This document shows, one piece after another, positions 48,034-60,825 of a stretch of DNA of 64,000 nucleotides. Origin of the DNA: Paramarasmius palmivorus (lineage: Eukaryota; Basidiomycota; Agaricomycetes; Agaricales; Marasmiaceae); NCBI GenBank assembly GCA_037176845.1, contig JAYKXP010000006.1:1054001-1118000 (forward strand). The letters run 5' to 3'. The notes under the pieces are model-generated. The model was not told the origin of the DNA and ran no database searches. It worked only from the letters and a program-made list of their open reading frames with translations. The translations under genes were made by a program, and so were the position numbers. Within the stretch, counting starts at the first letter, position 1; each line of letters opens with the position of its first letter.

Positions 48034-50448
48034 TTATTTTACGTAGGATGTGCTTCTATGGACCTTATTCTGGGTAGCTGGGTTCCTGAGCTGCACCAAC
48101 GGCTGGGTCTCCTTCGGTGGTTGTCGCAGCTGCTGAAGCATTCGCTTCATGGCGTTGCTCCCAATTCCCTTCAACTCCCCTACCCCTCGCGCGATTTGTC
48201 GCCGAATGAAAATCTGCTCTCTGTCTTCCCACTCCGCGGCCCGCCTCAACAGCAGTTTCCAGAATTTGAAGGCCATCTCAAATTCCTTGGCCCTTAATGA
48301 TTCATAGACCATGTATTTGCCCATTCGGGGAGAGGTGACGATGCCAACATTTGGACCCCGTAACGATGTGATGATATCGAAAGCAGCCTCCAGTCTCGAA
48401 CGAACCGGGCTACCAGAATCGTCAACGTCTGTGCCGACGCTGGCACGGAGAAGTATAGATATCGTCTTCGCGTCGAAGTCGACACCCCAGGACTCGCTAC
48501 CCTGAGTGACGAGGTCGCGGACCAGTTCAAAGTCTTTCAGCAGAAGACCATGGTGAATGATAGTCCCGAGGCTGACGGAATCTGGTTTAAGACCCCGTTC
48601 AACCATACGCTCCACTATCCTTGCCGCACTACGTGGATGATGCGCTGCCAGCGATGTTAGAGCGGTATTGATGTCGTAGAGGTCCGGAGTTTCTCTACGG
48701 TCCAGTAAGATCTTGAACACGTCAAAACCTTTGCTGACGTCTCCCAAGATAAAATATGCTCTGGCCAGGGCAGTGAGATTCTCGTGCTTTGCGTCCTCCA
48801 ACGGCTCGTGGATCCGAACGAATTCAGACAGGACCTCGTTGACGAATCGGACCAAATCTGTCACCCGCTTTTCGAGGGATTGATTGTCATGATTTCGGAA
48901 GACCAGGAACTCTTCATCAGGATTATGTTCCTCGCCCCGGACGAGAGTCTTCTCGAGCTGTCCGATAAGACGGTTGAAGAGGCTGACCATACGCAACATA
49001 AGCGCCGCCGAGCCGACAACGATGTGACGGTCTTTACCAGTCGAATACCGCTTCCACAGCATTCGTGCACTCGTAGCAAACCCCTGGTCGGCGACCGTTG
49101 TGATAAATTCTGCGCGAGATTGTAGCGGAAGAAAGATGGCTTGATCGGCCACCTCTGCGGCAAGTTTTCGCGTGAGGTGTGCTAACCCTCGTTCAGCCGT
49201 CATGTACTTTGACAGCCATAAGAGGGTATCGCCTTGAGGTGCTGGATAACGATGCTTGATAACAATATCACGGCGTCTAGTAAAGGTGTACAACCGGGTT
49301 GCATCGAAGGGGAAATCATGCTGAGCAGCACTTGTGTATGCTGTTCGAATGATGCCATCTTCGACTGGAGAGGTCGGGTGTAGTTTGATAATTAGGTCCA
49401 CGCACGAGGAGAAGTCTGGACGCCGCGGAGAAGGTAGTGTAGAGTAGAGGAAGTCGGTGCATAGACTCAAAACTTCGGGAAGAAGGGAGTCTGCATTGTC
49501 GGAATGTGATGGTATAATACCAGTAAGCAATTGGTGCGCAAATATACGATATTCCCAATGCATACATGCTCTAGCTGTCGTTAGAGACATGATGAGTTTG
49601 AAATTTTGTGATGAGGTGGGTGTGGCCTGGATTGCTTCCGGCGGAATATACGATTTTTCGAATAGGAGGCGGAATATTTGGAGAGCCTTTGCCTGGTCAC
49701 CCACGGCCAGTAATTTGGATAGAACAGCAAAAGACAGATACACGACCTGGGGAGGAATGTGGGTGATAGCGTATGGGCCCCCTGGTACAACACCAATCCT
49801 CTCCAAGTCGGACAGAATGCGCGGAAATATCGTATCTATCAGCACCTGGTCTACCGTGCTGGGATACAGCCGCGTGCAGATCTGGATTACGAGATACTTG
49901 AACTGCTGGAGTGAAAGTGCTTGAATTCCGCCAATCGCTTCCAACATAGAAAGTACTGATTGTCCACGAAAACGACGAAAGTCGGTTTTGAACAAGGCCC
50001 AAGTAAGGAATTCCTTCCTCTCCTGATCCGAGCCAGAGAACTTTCTAAACACCCTTTCAACCAGGCGGTTGAGAAGGGTATCATTCCCTCGGTCTACCAC
50101 TGCTGCGTAACGACCATAATAACCATTTGCACTGTAGTCCAATTCCTCGTGCTCCCTGGGGGTTTCTACGTCGCCTTCAACCTCTGAACGCGTATCCATA
50201 GTTCTCGCTTCAGCTTTCGGCGTAACACGAGGGTGCGAATGAGGTGACACGTCGAGTGCCAGTGAGGAAGGTGGTTGTAGCCGGGTGCGAGTGTTTCGAC
50301 TCCGACTGGTCGGTCTTTGGGAAGAGAAGGCGTATACTGGTGCATGGCGTTTTACGGCGGCTGAAGCACTTCTATAAGTGAAGAATGGGATGATGGGGGC
50401 AGGCGTCGTATAGCAGACTTGGCTGAGCAAGGACCGGCACTGTAACAT
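48034..50448 (-). CDS. Large helical-repeat (PPR-like) protein, probably mitochondrial
   Basis: This is one uninterrupted exon of 804 codons, unusual next to its intron-rich neighbours. The N-terminus (MLQCRSLLSQVCYTTPAP, then many Arg, Ser and no acidic residues for about 65 residues) looks like a mitochondrial presequence. The body is all-helical with pentatricopeptide-like units, for example ALARAYFILGDVSKGFDVFK, LYDINTALTSLAAHHPRSAA and IVERMVERGLKPDSVSLGTI. Such proteins bind organellar RNA and act in mitochondrial RNA processing or translation. The exact orthologue is not recognised. The ATG at 50448 is the first in frame. Confidence 0.78.
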   Translation of the reverse strand: MLQCRSLLSQVCYTTPAPIIPFFTYRSASAAVKRHAPVYAFSSQRPTSRSRNTRTRLQPPSSLALDVSPHSHPRVTPKAEARTMDTRSEVEGDVETPREHEELDYSANGYYGRYAAVVDRGNDTLLNRLVERVFRKFSGSDQERKEFLTWALFKTDFRRFRGQSVLSMLEAIGGIQALSLQQFKYLVIQICTRLYPSTVDQVLIDTIFPRILSDLERIGVVPGGPYAITHIPPQVVYLSFAVLSKLLAVGDQAKALQIFRLLFEKSYIPPEAIQATPTSSQNFKLIMSLTTARACMHWEYRIFAHQLLTGIIPSHSDNADSLLPEVLSLCTDFLYSTLPSPRRPDFSSCVDLIIKLHPTSPVEDGIIRTAYTSAAQHDFPFDATRLYTFTRRRDIVIKHRYPAPQGDTLLWLSKYMTAERGLAHLTRKLAAEVADQAIFLPLQSRAEFITTVADQGFATSARMLWKRYSTGKDRHIVVGSAALMLRMVSLFNRLIGQLEKTLVRGEEHNPDEEFLVFRNHDNQSLEKRVTDLVRFVNEVLSEFVRIHEPLEDAKHENLTALARAYFILGDVSKGFDVFKILLDRRETPDLYDINTALTSLAAHHPRSAARIVERMVERGLKPDSVSLGTIIHHGLLLKDFELVRDLVTQGSESWGVDFDAKTISILLRASVGTDVDDSGSPVRSRLEAAFDIITSLRGPNVGIVTSPRMGKYMVYESLRAKEFEMAFKFWKLLLRRAAEWEDREQIFIRRQIARGVGELKGIGSNAMKRMLQQLRQPPKETQPLVQLRNPATQNKVHRSTSYVK

Positions 50449-52932
50449 AAGATGTTAACTATAGGACTTTTTCCATTAGCAAGCAACATAAGAAGAAACA
50501 GAAAACTTGAGCATACCGCATGCCGCGAGTCGACTATCCTCTCTCGCCGGATGCTACGATGAAGAACACGTCCTAGACAACGCAGCTGACGATGACGGAA
50601 CCCTAAAAATTTGGCGTTCTCTGCCGACTGTCACCTGTGACACTGAGAGAACCTGAGGCAGTCACACTTTGTCACGTGGTCAACACAACCTGGTTCCTAC
50701 CCCCACTGAGGCTCACTCCTCTCAAGTACTCACGTTTAGAGACGCGTAGTAAGCACTCGCAATGTCACCTTTTCTTTCCTGCAAGGCACACGTCTCAAGT
50801 CTCCAAAACAATCATTGTAACTTATTGTAAGTTTGAACTATGACATCAATCTCAGTTTCACTGATCAGCCCCACATAGTGGCAGATGCAAGAATTTGATG
50901 TCGAATAATTGAAAAAGCCTGTACTTCGTAACGACCAGGGCTGTCATCGAGGAACTATGCCGCGAGGTTACTCATTGTAAGATTCATTTAGCCAGACCTG
51001 GATGAAACCCTCGAAGTAGTTCTCCAAAAATACGCTATTTTCTCCATCCCGAGCTTCCAGATGGACGCAATTCAATCTACATCTTACGCAACCTTTCAAG
51101 TTGGCACTCTCTCAGGAAGTACCGCGAGTTCCAATGGCTTCAACGAGCTTTTTCGTGATGCCCGTCTAACATGAAATCCCAAACATAGTTGTTGACCCTG
51201 TTCTCAACTTCTAGAAGGGAGTAACAAAGAATGATGATTTCTACCCTTGGGATGCGTCACAAGGAACCTACTGGAGCCTACCGAACACGATCTACGGCCC
51301 AATTCAACACTTTTCTAGTTGATCTCACCTCGCAACAGGCGGGTTTCAAACGCACTAGAAACTCAGGGAAGGGGTGCGATGATCGTACATTTGACCTGAA
51401 GACGCCACACTATGTACGAGACATTTTCAAAAACCCAGATTGTTAGGGCTCCTAGTGGCGGCCAGTCATCACGGATTCCCTCGCAAATACATCTTGTGGA
51501 TGCGAACATCTCGAACTCGAGTATAAGGTTCGTTCATACCATACTCAATCTGGTCAGAAGAATTTACCGCTGACCAGGGCATGAGATGCAAAACGCCGCT
51601 TAATACAACGCCTCATACAAGCTACTCATGTCGGCCCGTCATCTTTCTTGAAGGATTCAGTGCATGATGGTCGTCTGACTGCCATTTAAAGACGCGGCGC
51701 AATGTCATTTCTCTTATGACTCTGGTCGCCGGTTGTTCCTCGGAACTATCTTGGAAAGTCTGCGGCAAGGATGCTCGTTCGGTTCTAGCGGACGAAGGAA
51801 GCTATGGAAATCCCCTGCACCGCGGACAATTTGACGTTTAATGATATTACCTCCTAGGTTTGGTATTTGATGTTCATGGTGCGTTTTTTAGGATGTTTTC
51901 TCTCATGAAGGTTGAACACGCTCAACGTTGCTTATGATGCAGTTTTTGACAACATCTGCAATCGATGGAATTTCATGGTCTTTAATTATTCTTCCTTGGT
52001 CTCGACCTGCTCAAAAGCCGTTGAATGCAGTAGAATGTTCCTTGAATGGACAACGTAAATCGGAGAGGTTATTTCCTCTTTACGTCACCCCTCAAGTATG
52101 ATATCAGCTCGTCGCCAGTCTTTTTCTAATTTCTAATCGCTGGCTCGACTCCTTCGATATCAACTCGACATGTTGATCTCACTGAGACCCTTGAATTTCA
52201 GCTTTAGTTTCTACCTGTTTCTGCAACAGAATATCTCATAATTCATGACGCGATTACGCGCCTCGTACCAGGAACTGTACGAATTGATCACTGAACCGAA
52301 CTTGAAAGCTTTCACCACCAGTATGTGCCTGTATACTTAATTAATTCCTCAAATCACCGAGAGAGAAAGATAACCACTTTGTCTACATGTTCTGAGATGC
52401 TCTAAGTAACGCCACGGAAGGAATTGAGCATTTTGTATGTAGGTATACTGACGTCGACAAAACTTGAAAGCGGCCGCTAGCGTTCACTCGCAAGTACTTG
52501 GGACCCACTATGCAAGTAAATGGTTTGATCATTTGTCTTTTCGGTCGCAATAGAAAAACAAGCCGGTTCAAGTCGACAGGGTCAGAAGAACGAAAAAGAA
52601 AAATCAATCATCTCGAGCCACCCTCGGGTGATCTTCAACACGATCTTGCATTTGTTGTAAAATGGTACTCCAGTCTTCCATTTCATAAACATCGACGGAG
52701 GGATAATTTACGAGAGATAGGAACCAGAAAGCCCTGGCCCTGCCTAAAAGTATTTGCGAATCTTGGCTATCCTGAGCGTTTTTTTTTTGAGATCCTTACC
52801 ACTTAGTGGCCGCCACAATTTACGAAGCTCTTGCTGCACACGTGGCGAGAGCCTGGGATCACTGCACCCGACCTGGTCTCCTTGACACGCGTTGCCATCT
52901 CCGTTGTCTAAATACACCCTCTTACTACCACC
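50449..52932. other. 2.5 kb gap without a recognised gene
   Basis: This is a divergent intergenic region between the PPR-like gene and the GRASP gene. Short frames are scattered on both strands without domain signals. An ACGCGT hexamer lies about 50 bases before the GRASP start. I saw no transposon motifs, terminal repeats or tRNA. Confidence 0.5.
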
Positions 52933-54404
52933 ATGGGTGCCGGCCAATCTACATCTCAAGCTCACCTGCCATCGCATGCTTTGCATGTCCTGCGAGTGAC
53001 ACCATCATCACCAGCCTCCCATGCGGCAATTGAACCCTTTTTCGACTTTATCGTGGGATTTGAGGGCGACTCGTTATCGTCAAACAGTAACATCAGTGCC
53101 ACCGAACTAGAAAACATTGTGGAAAGTCATGAGGGACGCGTATTGAACTTGTTGGTCTGGAATAGTAAAAGCCAGGGGACGCGAGGTGTGTGGTGTAGAG
53201 CTTAAATCTCCATCGTCTTTTCACCAGCTCGATGCACTAGTTGTTCCGATAATACCGTCGAGGGAATGGTCTGAAGAATCCAGCTCTCAAAAGGCTGATC
53301 CGACACGTCAACCTTCACTGCTAGGTCTCAGTATGCGAATGTGTGAACCGGAATTCGCGTTGGACAATGTTTGGCATGTATTGGATGTGATGGAAGGCAG
53401 CCCTGCAGAAAGTGCAGGCTTGGTGCCGTATGGTGACTACATTACTGGATGGTCTGGTGGTGTCCTTAGTGCGGAGAATGACTTTTATGACCTGGTAGAG
53501 GCAGTGAGTACAAAGAGTCGCGTCTCATCGAAAAACGTTAAATCTTCTCCATTTTATGCAGCATGTCGACAAACCTCTTAGAGTATACGTTTATTCTTAC
53601 GACTTTGAGTATGTTTCCTTTCTATGGGCCCTTCGACCACCCTAATGAAGGCCGGTAGTGCACTACGAGAGGTTGTGCTAGTTCCCAATCGACACTGGGG
53701 AGGTGAGGGTTTACTTGGTTGCGTGTTCGGGTATGTTTCAAAGAAAACTATTATTCTGTACTCAGACTGATAAGAAATCTTAGCTACGGCCTCCTCCACC
53801 GTATACCGCCTCAAAACGGTGATCGAGTTCCTGGGAGTACACCACCAGAACTCGCAGACGAACTTGAAGAGCAGGAACTCTTCGTTCCCGCTGACGTACA
53901 CGCAGAATCGGAATATAGCCCAACTCAACTGGAAGAGTGGCGAAGACAAGAACAGGAGCAATGGAACCATGAATCGACAGAAGCACGATTCATGTACGAG
54001 GCAAAGGCACCAGGCGCGGACCATGATACAATATCCCCAATCGGGGAAGAGGACGGTGCTCAAACACCGGTGGACGAGAGGAGGCGTTCCCCAGAACAAC
54101 CTTCCTTTATTGCACAAGACACACCTCGTAATACGCCTCCAAGGCAAGCCTCGATACCAGCTCAGAGTCATTTGTCTCGCAATTTCCTCGGTACCACCAT
54201 GGATTCATCATATAAATCGTAGTCGCGTGCTAATCCATATAAAAAGGTACCAGCTCTCCAACTTTCTCCTTTTCTCGTTATGAAACAGTGGGCAGATATC
54301 CGACACCTACGACACCTACAAAAGCTGCTAGCGTCTCTGATGGGAGTGACGATGGAAGTGTGCTCGATGCAGCCTCCCATGGAAGTTTGACAAGTGTAGA
54401 ATAG
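52933..54404 (+). CDS. GRH1: GRASP55/65-type Golgi reassembly stacking protein
   Basis: GRASP proteins tether early Golgi and ER-exit membranes and take part in unconventional secretion. The start MGAGQSTS fits an N-myristoylation site. Two PDZ-like units follow: the first with IEPFFDFIVGFEGDSL, IVESHEGRVLNLLVWNSK and VELKSPSSF; the second with GLSMRMCEPEF, VWHVLDVMEGSPAESAGLVP, YGDYITGW and VDKPLRVYVYSYDF. LREVVLVPNRHWGGEGLLGC and GYGLLHRIP close the GRASP domain. The C-terminal part is acidic and Ser/Pro-rich. The end is uncertain: the frame stops at 54220, but an intron at about 54191-54288 would extend it to GRYPTPTTPTKAASV and a stop at 54402; I prefer the longer model. Confidence 0.88.
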
Positions 54405-54527
54405 ACCTGTCTCTTTCCCATGCCTACTATTGACTGACACCTGGCAAAATAAGGTTACGACTTCATATATACTCAGCAAGAGTGTACGGGAAAATTTAAT
54501 GGCATGTGTAGGTAAAGCTAGAGAAAC

Positions 54528-57500
54528 TCATTTGCCACCAAGCATCTTGCGAAAGTCATCCTGCCCCTTTCCACCCGATGGCGCCGTAGATTTGGGTTCT
54601 GTTGCTTGACCACTGGCCTTGGTAGCCTGGCTATCCTGAGATATAGGTGCTACTAGTTTCCGTTTATGTCCCAGGCCTGCTTTCGGCCTAGCCGCAGTCC
54701 TGGGGACAAAGCTACTAGTGGCGCTCGGCTGTGAAGAATTACCAGCAAGACCTTCCTCAGAGAAGGATAGTTGACTTTCGTTGAAAATGAACGGTTCGGT
54801 TCGTAGGAGTAACTTTCCAGCTTCCTAAAGCATGACACGGTCTAGTCAGTATTGACGGGGAATCAAAGATACTTGGAACTTACCGCTGCATTGGTGAGTT
54901 CCACAACCGCTTCATTCAAATCTGCAAAGAATTCCAGCCGTTTCACCTCCGCCACCTTCTCGATGACTTGTTGAAGAAGGCCTTCCTGGGTGGAAGGCGG
55001 AAGGTTGCGTATTCGGACAGAACGGTTCTTGACTTCGGCTTTACGGCCGAGGCCAGTGTCCTTGTTGAATTTGCTAAATCGGTGATTGAGTGGACGAGTA
55101 ACTAAAGGAAAATACTGTACGTACGCGTTCCGAGCCTTTACACGTGAGTCTGCGAGAGTGACAGCGATACGTCTGTTGCGAAGCTCTTGGTTGTTAGCCT
55201 CCAATGCAGCTTGCGCGTCTTTCTGTTCAGAAGGTTAATGTAGATCACAAAAAAGGACGCGAACCATGGCTTACGACGTCCTCGAACTCCACAAAGGCAA
55301 AGCCTTTTGAAGTACCACTCTCTTCAGTAGCTAAACGCACTTCTTTGACCGAGCCATACTGCCAAGAAGTTAGAACGTTGTCCAGGAGAGCATGAAGCAT
55401 CGCACTTGTCTGAATAGGTTCTCGAGGTCCTTCTGGGTTGTGGACTTGTTCAGCCCAGTAACATATATCTCTCTGTCATTGGCATCTTGATCCGACCTAT
55501 CCTTCTTGCGCTCAGGATTTGAGATGAACACGTTCAGACATTTTCCAGGCTCCAGTTCGCGCTCGTGTAATTCAAGTGACATTTGGGCTGCGGCCTAACA
55601 TAAACGTGAGTTAACAAATTGCATAGTAGTTGATAGCAATAGCTAACCGGAGAAGTGTATTGAAGGTAGCAGAAACGTCTGGTGCTTTTAAACTTCTTGC
55701 TGGGCCAACGGACATCGAAAACGGTTCCATACTGATAACATTGTCAACCCTGGCATAAATTCACAAGGACGACCACAGTACCTTTCCAAAGAGGTTTCTA
55801 ATGTATGTGTCATCCGCGCTCTCCGGAAAGTTGGTGATGTATAACGTCGATTGCCAGGCCAAATGCACTGAGATTTCGTTTCCTTGTATCCGTTTCTTGT
55901 CCTTTGTCAAAGCTGCGGGAACACAATCCTGTATAGCATCTTGAACACCGATATGCTGCGTAGAAACTGGAGAATCCAAACCCGATCGAAAAACTCGACA
56001 GTAGCAACATGCGAGTTGGGTAGGTGGGTTATTTTGACTTCTCTGATTTTGCCACACTGGAAGAATGTGAGTTTGGAATGAGAACAAGGTGAAGGAAGAT
56101 GGCAAACACACACATCTTTGAATAGATCGATAAGGTCCTTGTCCGTGGTGTCCTCTAAAAGGTCAGAAACAAACACTGTGGAGTTTTCTCGGTCTCTGCG
56201 GTGGCACTTAGCGACAAACGGTTAATGGGGAAAAGGGGGGGAACGCCGACCTCTTTAGCGGAAGGGGTTTGTCTGCAACGTACTTGTAAAATTCGCAGCG
56301 ACGTTTCATCACAGAGTAACGCACCTTTCCGAGCCCTTTTCTGCCCATCAACAGATAGTTCGTCCTCCGCTGGACGCTTAGTCCCTCGTTCTCCAACAGA
56401 GGCTGTATCAATCTCCATGGCATCATCCGCTACAGGAACGTCAGGCACTGGTGCAGAGGTGTCTGCCATCGGCGCATCTTGCACTGGTGCAGCAGCTGCG
56501 GCCTTAGCTCGTCTCATGTTGACCTGATACTGGGCCTTCTCGATCTTGTCCATGCAAGCCTCGATCTGGTCAATTGTCCCATGTATATGTTCAAATCCTA
56601 GCCATGCTTCCCATACTGCTTCAGGCCAGTCGATGTTTTTCATGCATATGTCACTGAATATTTTGCGCGCCTCGTCATATTGCTCTGCCTTGCTGAAAGT
56701 ATCTTTTCTGTTGGTGATTACATAGCGAGCAGGAGATCACTTACATAAGCGCCTCGGTATATAGTGTCCACACCAGGTAGCTGCTCTTGTAATGCTGAGC
56801 GGCGAGCTGCCATACATGAATTGCACTTTCCATAACCTCGGCAATCCGATACTGAGAGCACTATCAACTCGAAAGACATAGGGAAGTGACATGATGGACT
56901 TACTACTTCCGAAAGATACCTTTCCAAACGAAGTCGAGAGTCACCAGCACTGGAAGCTAGAAGGTAAGCAAGATATTAACCAACGTCTTGAGGTAAGCAC
57001 ACGACTCTTACCTGCACGAACCATCTCAATCCCACTTTCGAGAACTCTGATTAGAGTGGGTAATGTTTCGTCATCTAGAGAGCATTGTCAGTGAATTCAG
57101 CTCACATCTATGACAGATACCGATACCAGAGGTTTCTGCTTCGATTTGCCGCTTCTCGTATCCTGCCCGTGCCAGAGTTGTTGGAATAATCTGTTCTACA
57201 TCATTCTGTAGTAGTTTTGTGCCAAAGGCTTTTGAATATATATCTGTATCAAAAAGCTGAGAGCAGCGTCTGAGGGAATCACGAAGAAGCATTACCTTCG
57301 ACCGTGTCATTGCCTACATCTACGCTCTCCGAGTCAACTCGTTCCTAGGATTTTTGTCAGTTTATAACCCGAGCGGTGACGTGAATGCATACCAAGAACC
57401 GAATATATCTTGCCCAAACTTCTCCGGCACCTGGAACGCTCCTCACCGCCCTCCTCAGTACATTGAGTTGTGTGGTTTCATCTGCGTCGCATAACCTCAA

Positions 57501-58683
57501 TGAATCCAAGTACCCGGTCCAAAAAGTGCGAAGAGCGGTCTCGGCTGTTGGATCTTCGCTGAAACGACGCCTGGCAGCCTCAGTAATGGCACGTTCATGT
57601 ACTCCGCTCATGAAAAGGATGTCCACGTTCTTCGCGCGACGTTCGTGGCTAGCATATCGAAAATAAGCGTCCAACGAATTGCCTGAATTGACCTATGTTG
57701 AGAAGTGTTCAGTATCGACACAGATCGTGAAGGTTGCAGCATACAAGTTCGTTCTCGAATCGTTCTCTGCGCTCAAAACCCTTCACGGCTTGTGATCGAC
57801 TTTTCGAGGCTGCAACCATCAACGATTCGTAGTGCTCCGGAGGTCTGTAGTTAGTTGTGAAGGTTGAGTAGACTTGGAAGGTACCGTCCGAATCTGGAAC
57901 AATGTTGGTATACAATAGCACTTCGGAGATTGAGCGACGTACTCGAATGGGGTTGTCGGAGACGATCAAGTAATAGTATCTGAACCTGCTCCGCTAGTGT
58001 TGGTCTATACTTTCTCGCATTAACGGAATGTAGAGGCGATGACAGAGAACACGCACTTGTCCGCAGGCGATGCGGTTTCTAACAACTCCAACTCCCAATC
58101 GCGCAGTTGGTCCCATAAAACATGACTCTATAGGTTGCATTAGTAGTGCCAACCGAAGAAAGACGCGCCACGCACTTGCGTAAGATGCCCAAGACCCTTA
58201 TTGACAATGTCAGTCAAAGCCAACCGTGCCCACTCCGTCGAAAAGAGCTCCCCAAACTCGTCGGGTTTAGGCTCTCCTTCACCATATGATCGATGCCTCT
58301 GTATAATGAACTCCATGTGTCTCTTCAATATCGGTATAGCTGGAGATTTCATACTTCAGCTAGCTTGCCTGACATTGACTAAATGAAGACTCACACAAGT
58401 AATCTGCCTCGGCTCTTTCATACAGCGCTAGTAGCTCTGTCACGTCCGCCACGGAACTAAAATCAGACTTTTCCTCCTTGTTTTCGATAAGCGGAATCCA
58501 GACTTCATCCCCAGCAGCGTAAAAAGTGGTGAAAGTTTCAAGTGCCGCCAATGCTTCTGCCTCCATACCCTCCAACGTTTTAGCGATATGAATATGCTGA
58601 AGATGCAGAGAAAAGTCATAAGGATGTTCTGAGAGCTGGTTGAGGACGTTGGTGAAGGCTTCCAGAGCCTGAGCTTCATCCAT
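54528..58683 (-). CDS. PRP24: Prp24/SART3-type U6 snRNP recycling factor
   Basis: SART3/Prp24 proteins anneal U4 and U6 snRNAs during spliceosome recycling. The N-terminal half carries HAT-type helical repeats (MDEAQALEAFTNVLNQLSE, AVWEAWLGFEHIHGTIDQIE, ALRTFWTGYLDSL). An Ala/Pro and basic linker (KRPAEDELSVDGQKRARK) leads into at least three, probably four RRMs, with STVFVSDLLEDTTDKDL, STLYITNFPESADDTYIRN, REIYVTGLNKSTTQKDLENL with KGFAFVEFEDV, and RSVRIRNLPPSTQEGLLQ. The extreme C-terminus is DDFRKMLGGK, the Lsm-interaction motif that defines this family. About 15 short introns interrupt the gene. The HAT repeats favour the SART3 layout over the short yeast Prp24. Start ATG at 58683 is the first in frame after a non-conserved leader. 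Confidence 0.92.
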
Positions 58684-59099
58684 TCTGACTCTTGAGGCGA
58701 ATACGGTCCAAGGTTGAGTGAGTCGACGCGAGATGACGCGCACCTGCCAAACAGTTTGACTTGCTTCTTACCCCCATCCGCATATCTGGGTTCTGGAGAC
58801 TGGCACCGCCGCCGACGAATTCCCTCGAGAACCTTATTGTTCCTTGTGTATTCCTTTGTCTTTCTCTCCATTCTTGCTCAAGAATGGATACATGGATACT
58901 ATCCTGGGCTCAGCCTAATCGGATCTTTTTGTTTAGTGATGGGACTCGTAGCAGCGAGATACTTATTTGAACGACATCTTGCTTTATCCCGGAGAACAAT
59001 TCACTCTGAATAAGAACTTATGGAGATGTCTCCTATCACGGGGAAGCTGTATAACAAGCCGTGTTCAACAGTTGAACTGTCGTTGCTTTTCCTGATTCT
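58684..59099. other. Divergent promoter between PRP24/SART3 and F-box gene
   Basis: An open frame at 58714-59013 encodes hydrophobic stretches but starts with a non-ATG codon and matches no family. I do not call a gene here. Confidence 0.55.
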
Positions 59100-60508
59100 A
59101 TGCCCGCGACACTCAAGAGACAACATCGGCAGAATCTTACTCTTCGAAGATCGTTTTTGGAGACAGTAAAGTCCAAGATACTACCATCGCTGTAAGCGTA
59201 CTATTTATCGCGTCGAGAAGCTCAAACTAAAGTTCCCAGATTTCACGGTTCCAGCGAGCAGTGTTCACCCCATCGAACGGACTTGAAGAAACATGCCTCC
59301 CAAGTCGACCTACCCCCATACTATCCCCACACCACGAACCCCAAGCGAACACCTAAGAAGGTCGTTCATCGCACGAATCACCGCATACGCACTTTACCAC
59401 CCGAGATCCTTGCGTACATCTTTGTGCTTGGTTCCTACGAAGATACTGAGCTCCCGATAGCAGTCTCCCAAGTTTGTCGATTCTGGAGGGAGCTCAGTCT
59501 TCGTACCCCGGCACTATGGAGCAGAGTAGCTTTCACTACTCGCACAGCACCTGTGCATCAGCGCTTCTACCTGGCAAGATCTCGCCCCCTAGACATTACT
59601 CTATGGGAGCCCACTACGCGACCGCTGAACTTTTTCGAAGTCCAGCGTTATATGTATCTCGTCTCGTCGCGTATACACATGTGGAGGTCATTCGATTTGA
59701 GCGTCATGGACTATACCCCATATTTATGCAATGCTGCCCTCTCCGAGTGTTGCTCGAGCAATCACTCCCATGCCCCCGGTGAGTCAGCCAAGCCCTTTCA
59801 GTGTTGCTCGCTTCTCACAAGTAAGGCACAGCCATAGAGGAGCTTTCCCTCGTATACCGGAAGAACGATGATACCAAGGAATTCTGCCTCTTTTCTGGAT
59901 ATGCACCGCGATTACGACGTCTTACTGTTGATGGAATACGGCTTACCTGGCTCCCTTCACTATTCCAGAATCTCACATACCTTCATTACACTCATCATCG
60001 TTTCTCAAGTGGCAATCAAGCCATCCAGGAAATGATATCCATTCTCGGGGTCACGACGCGACTTGTCCAGTTGCGATTATTATTTCCCAACGGACCGCGA
60101 AAGCCTCGATCCACTTCAAGAATTCCTTCGATTCCCGGAACCATTCGCCTCGAACATTTGCAAATTCTACATTTACGGGTCGAAGGCCCCAACATTCCAG
60201 ATGAGCTTGTCCACCTAGCGTCATTGCTCTACACCCCCACTCTAACTTCGCTCATCTTGATTGATTTGGGTGACCAGGATCTTCCAGCACACATTCCCTT
60301 CCCCAGTTTGATGATGTTCCTGACACTCTACGCCTTTCCACCACTGCTTCGGACGTTATATGTCGAACATAGATGGCATAGCGATGGCATGGTTCCTCTT
60401 CTTCGGCCTCTCATTCATCTGCAACAAGTGGTTTTTAAGCAGCAGGAAGCGGTGGACCGAGTGTTTGCATTGAACCCACGTCGACGAAAGCGAGGTGTCC
60501 GGTACTGA
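59100..60508 (+). CDS. F-box protein with leucine-rich C-terminal part
   Basis: Three exons: the first starts MPATLKRQHRQNLTLRRSF and ends in ILPSL (intron GTAAGC to CCCAG, 59191-59239). The second carries the F-box-like motif RTLPPEILAYIFVLG, followed by AVSQVCRFWRELSLRTPALW. The third begins after an intron at about 59780-59830 with IEELSLVYRKNDDTKEF and has LRR-like strands (LRRLTVDGIRLTWLPSLFQ, LEHLQILHLRVEG). It ends NPRRRKRGVRY. Such proteins are very numerous in agaric genomes and act as substrate receptors of SCF ubiquitin ligases; the substrate is unknown. Confidence 0.82.
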
Positions 60509-60825
60509 AGGGTCGAGATTGTGTGGGAGATTTGTACTGTTGAGAAATTCGAGTACCTGATATTCGGTATAAAGAATCAACATCCTATACATACACGGCT
60601 ACCAAATCCATACATCTTCTCCCATTGACTCGTCCCGAGCACATGTATCGATACACCCAAGTCTGACCAATCTCTGAGTGCCACAAACAGCCCGGGACGA
60701 TCGGCCCGGCGGATATAATGAAATTCCGGATGTGCACGGACCAAGTCGAGTGAACTACAAGCGAGTCCTTCGGTGTCATTTCTCCTCCCATCGTATCGAT
60801 TCGCAGCTCTACTTCCCAAACCGAA

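Noticed and set aside
52884..52889. ACGCGT before the GRASP gene as a cell-cycle box
   Set aside because: The gene has no S-phase role and the hexamer is near its chance frequency in the window.
53578..54171. 197-codon minus-strand open frame
   Set aside because: It lies opposite the conserved GRASP coding exons and is a shadow frame.
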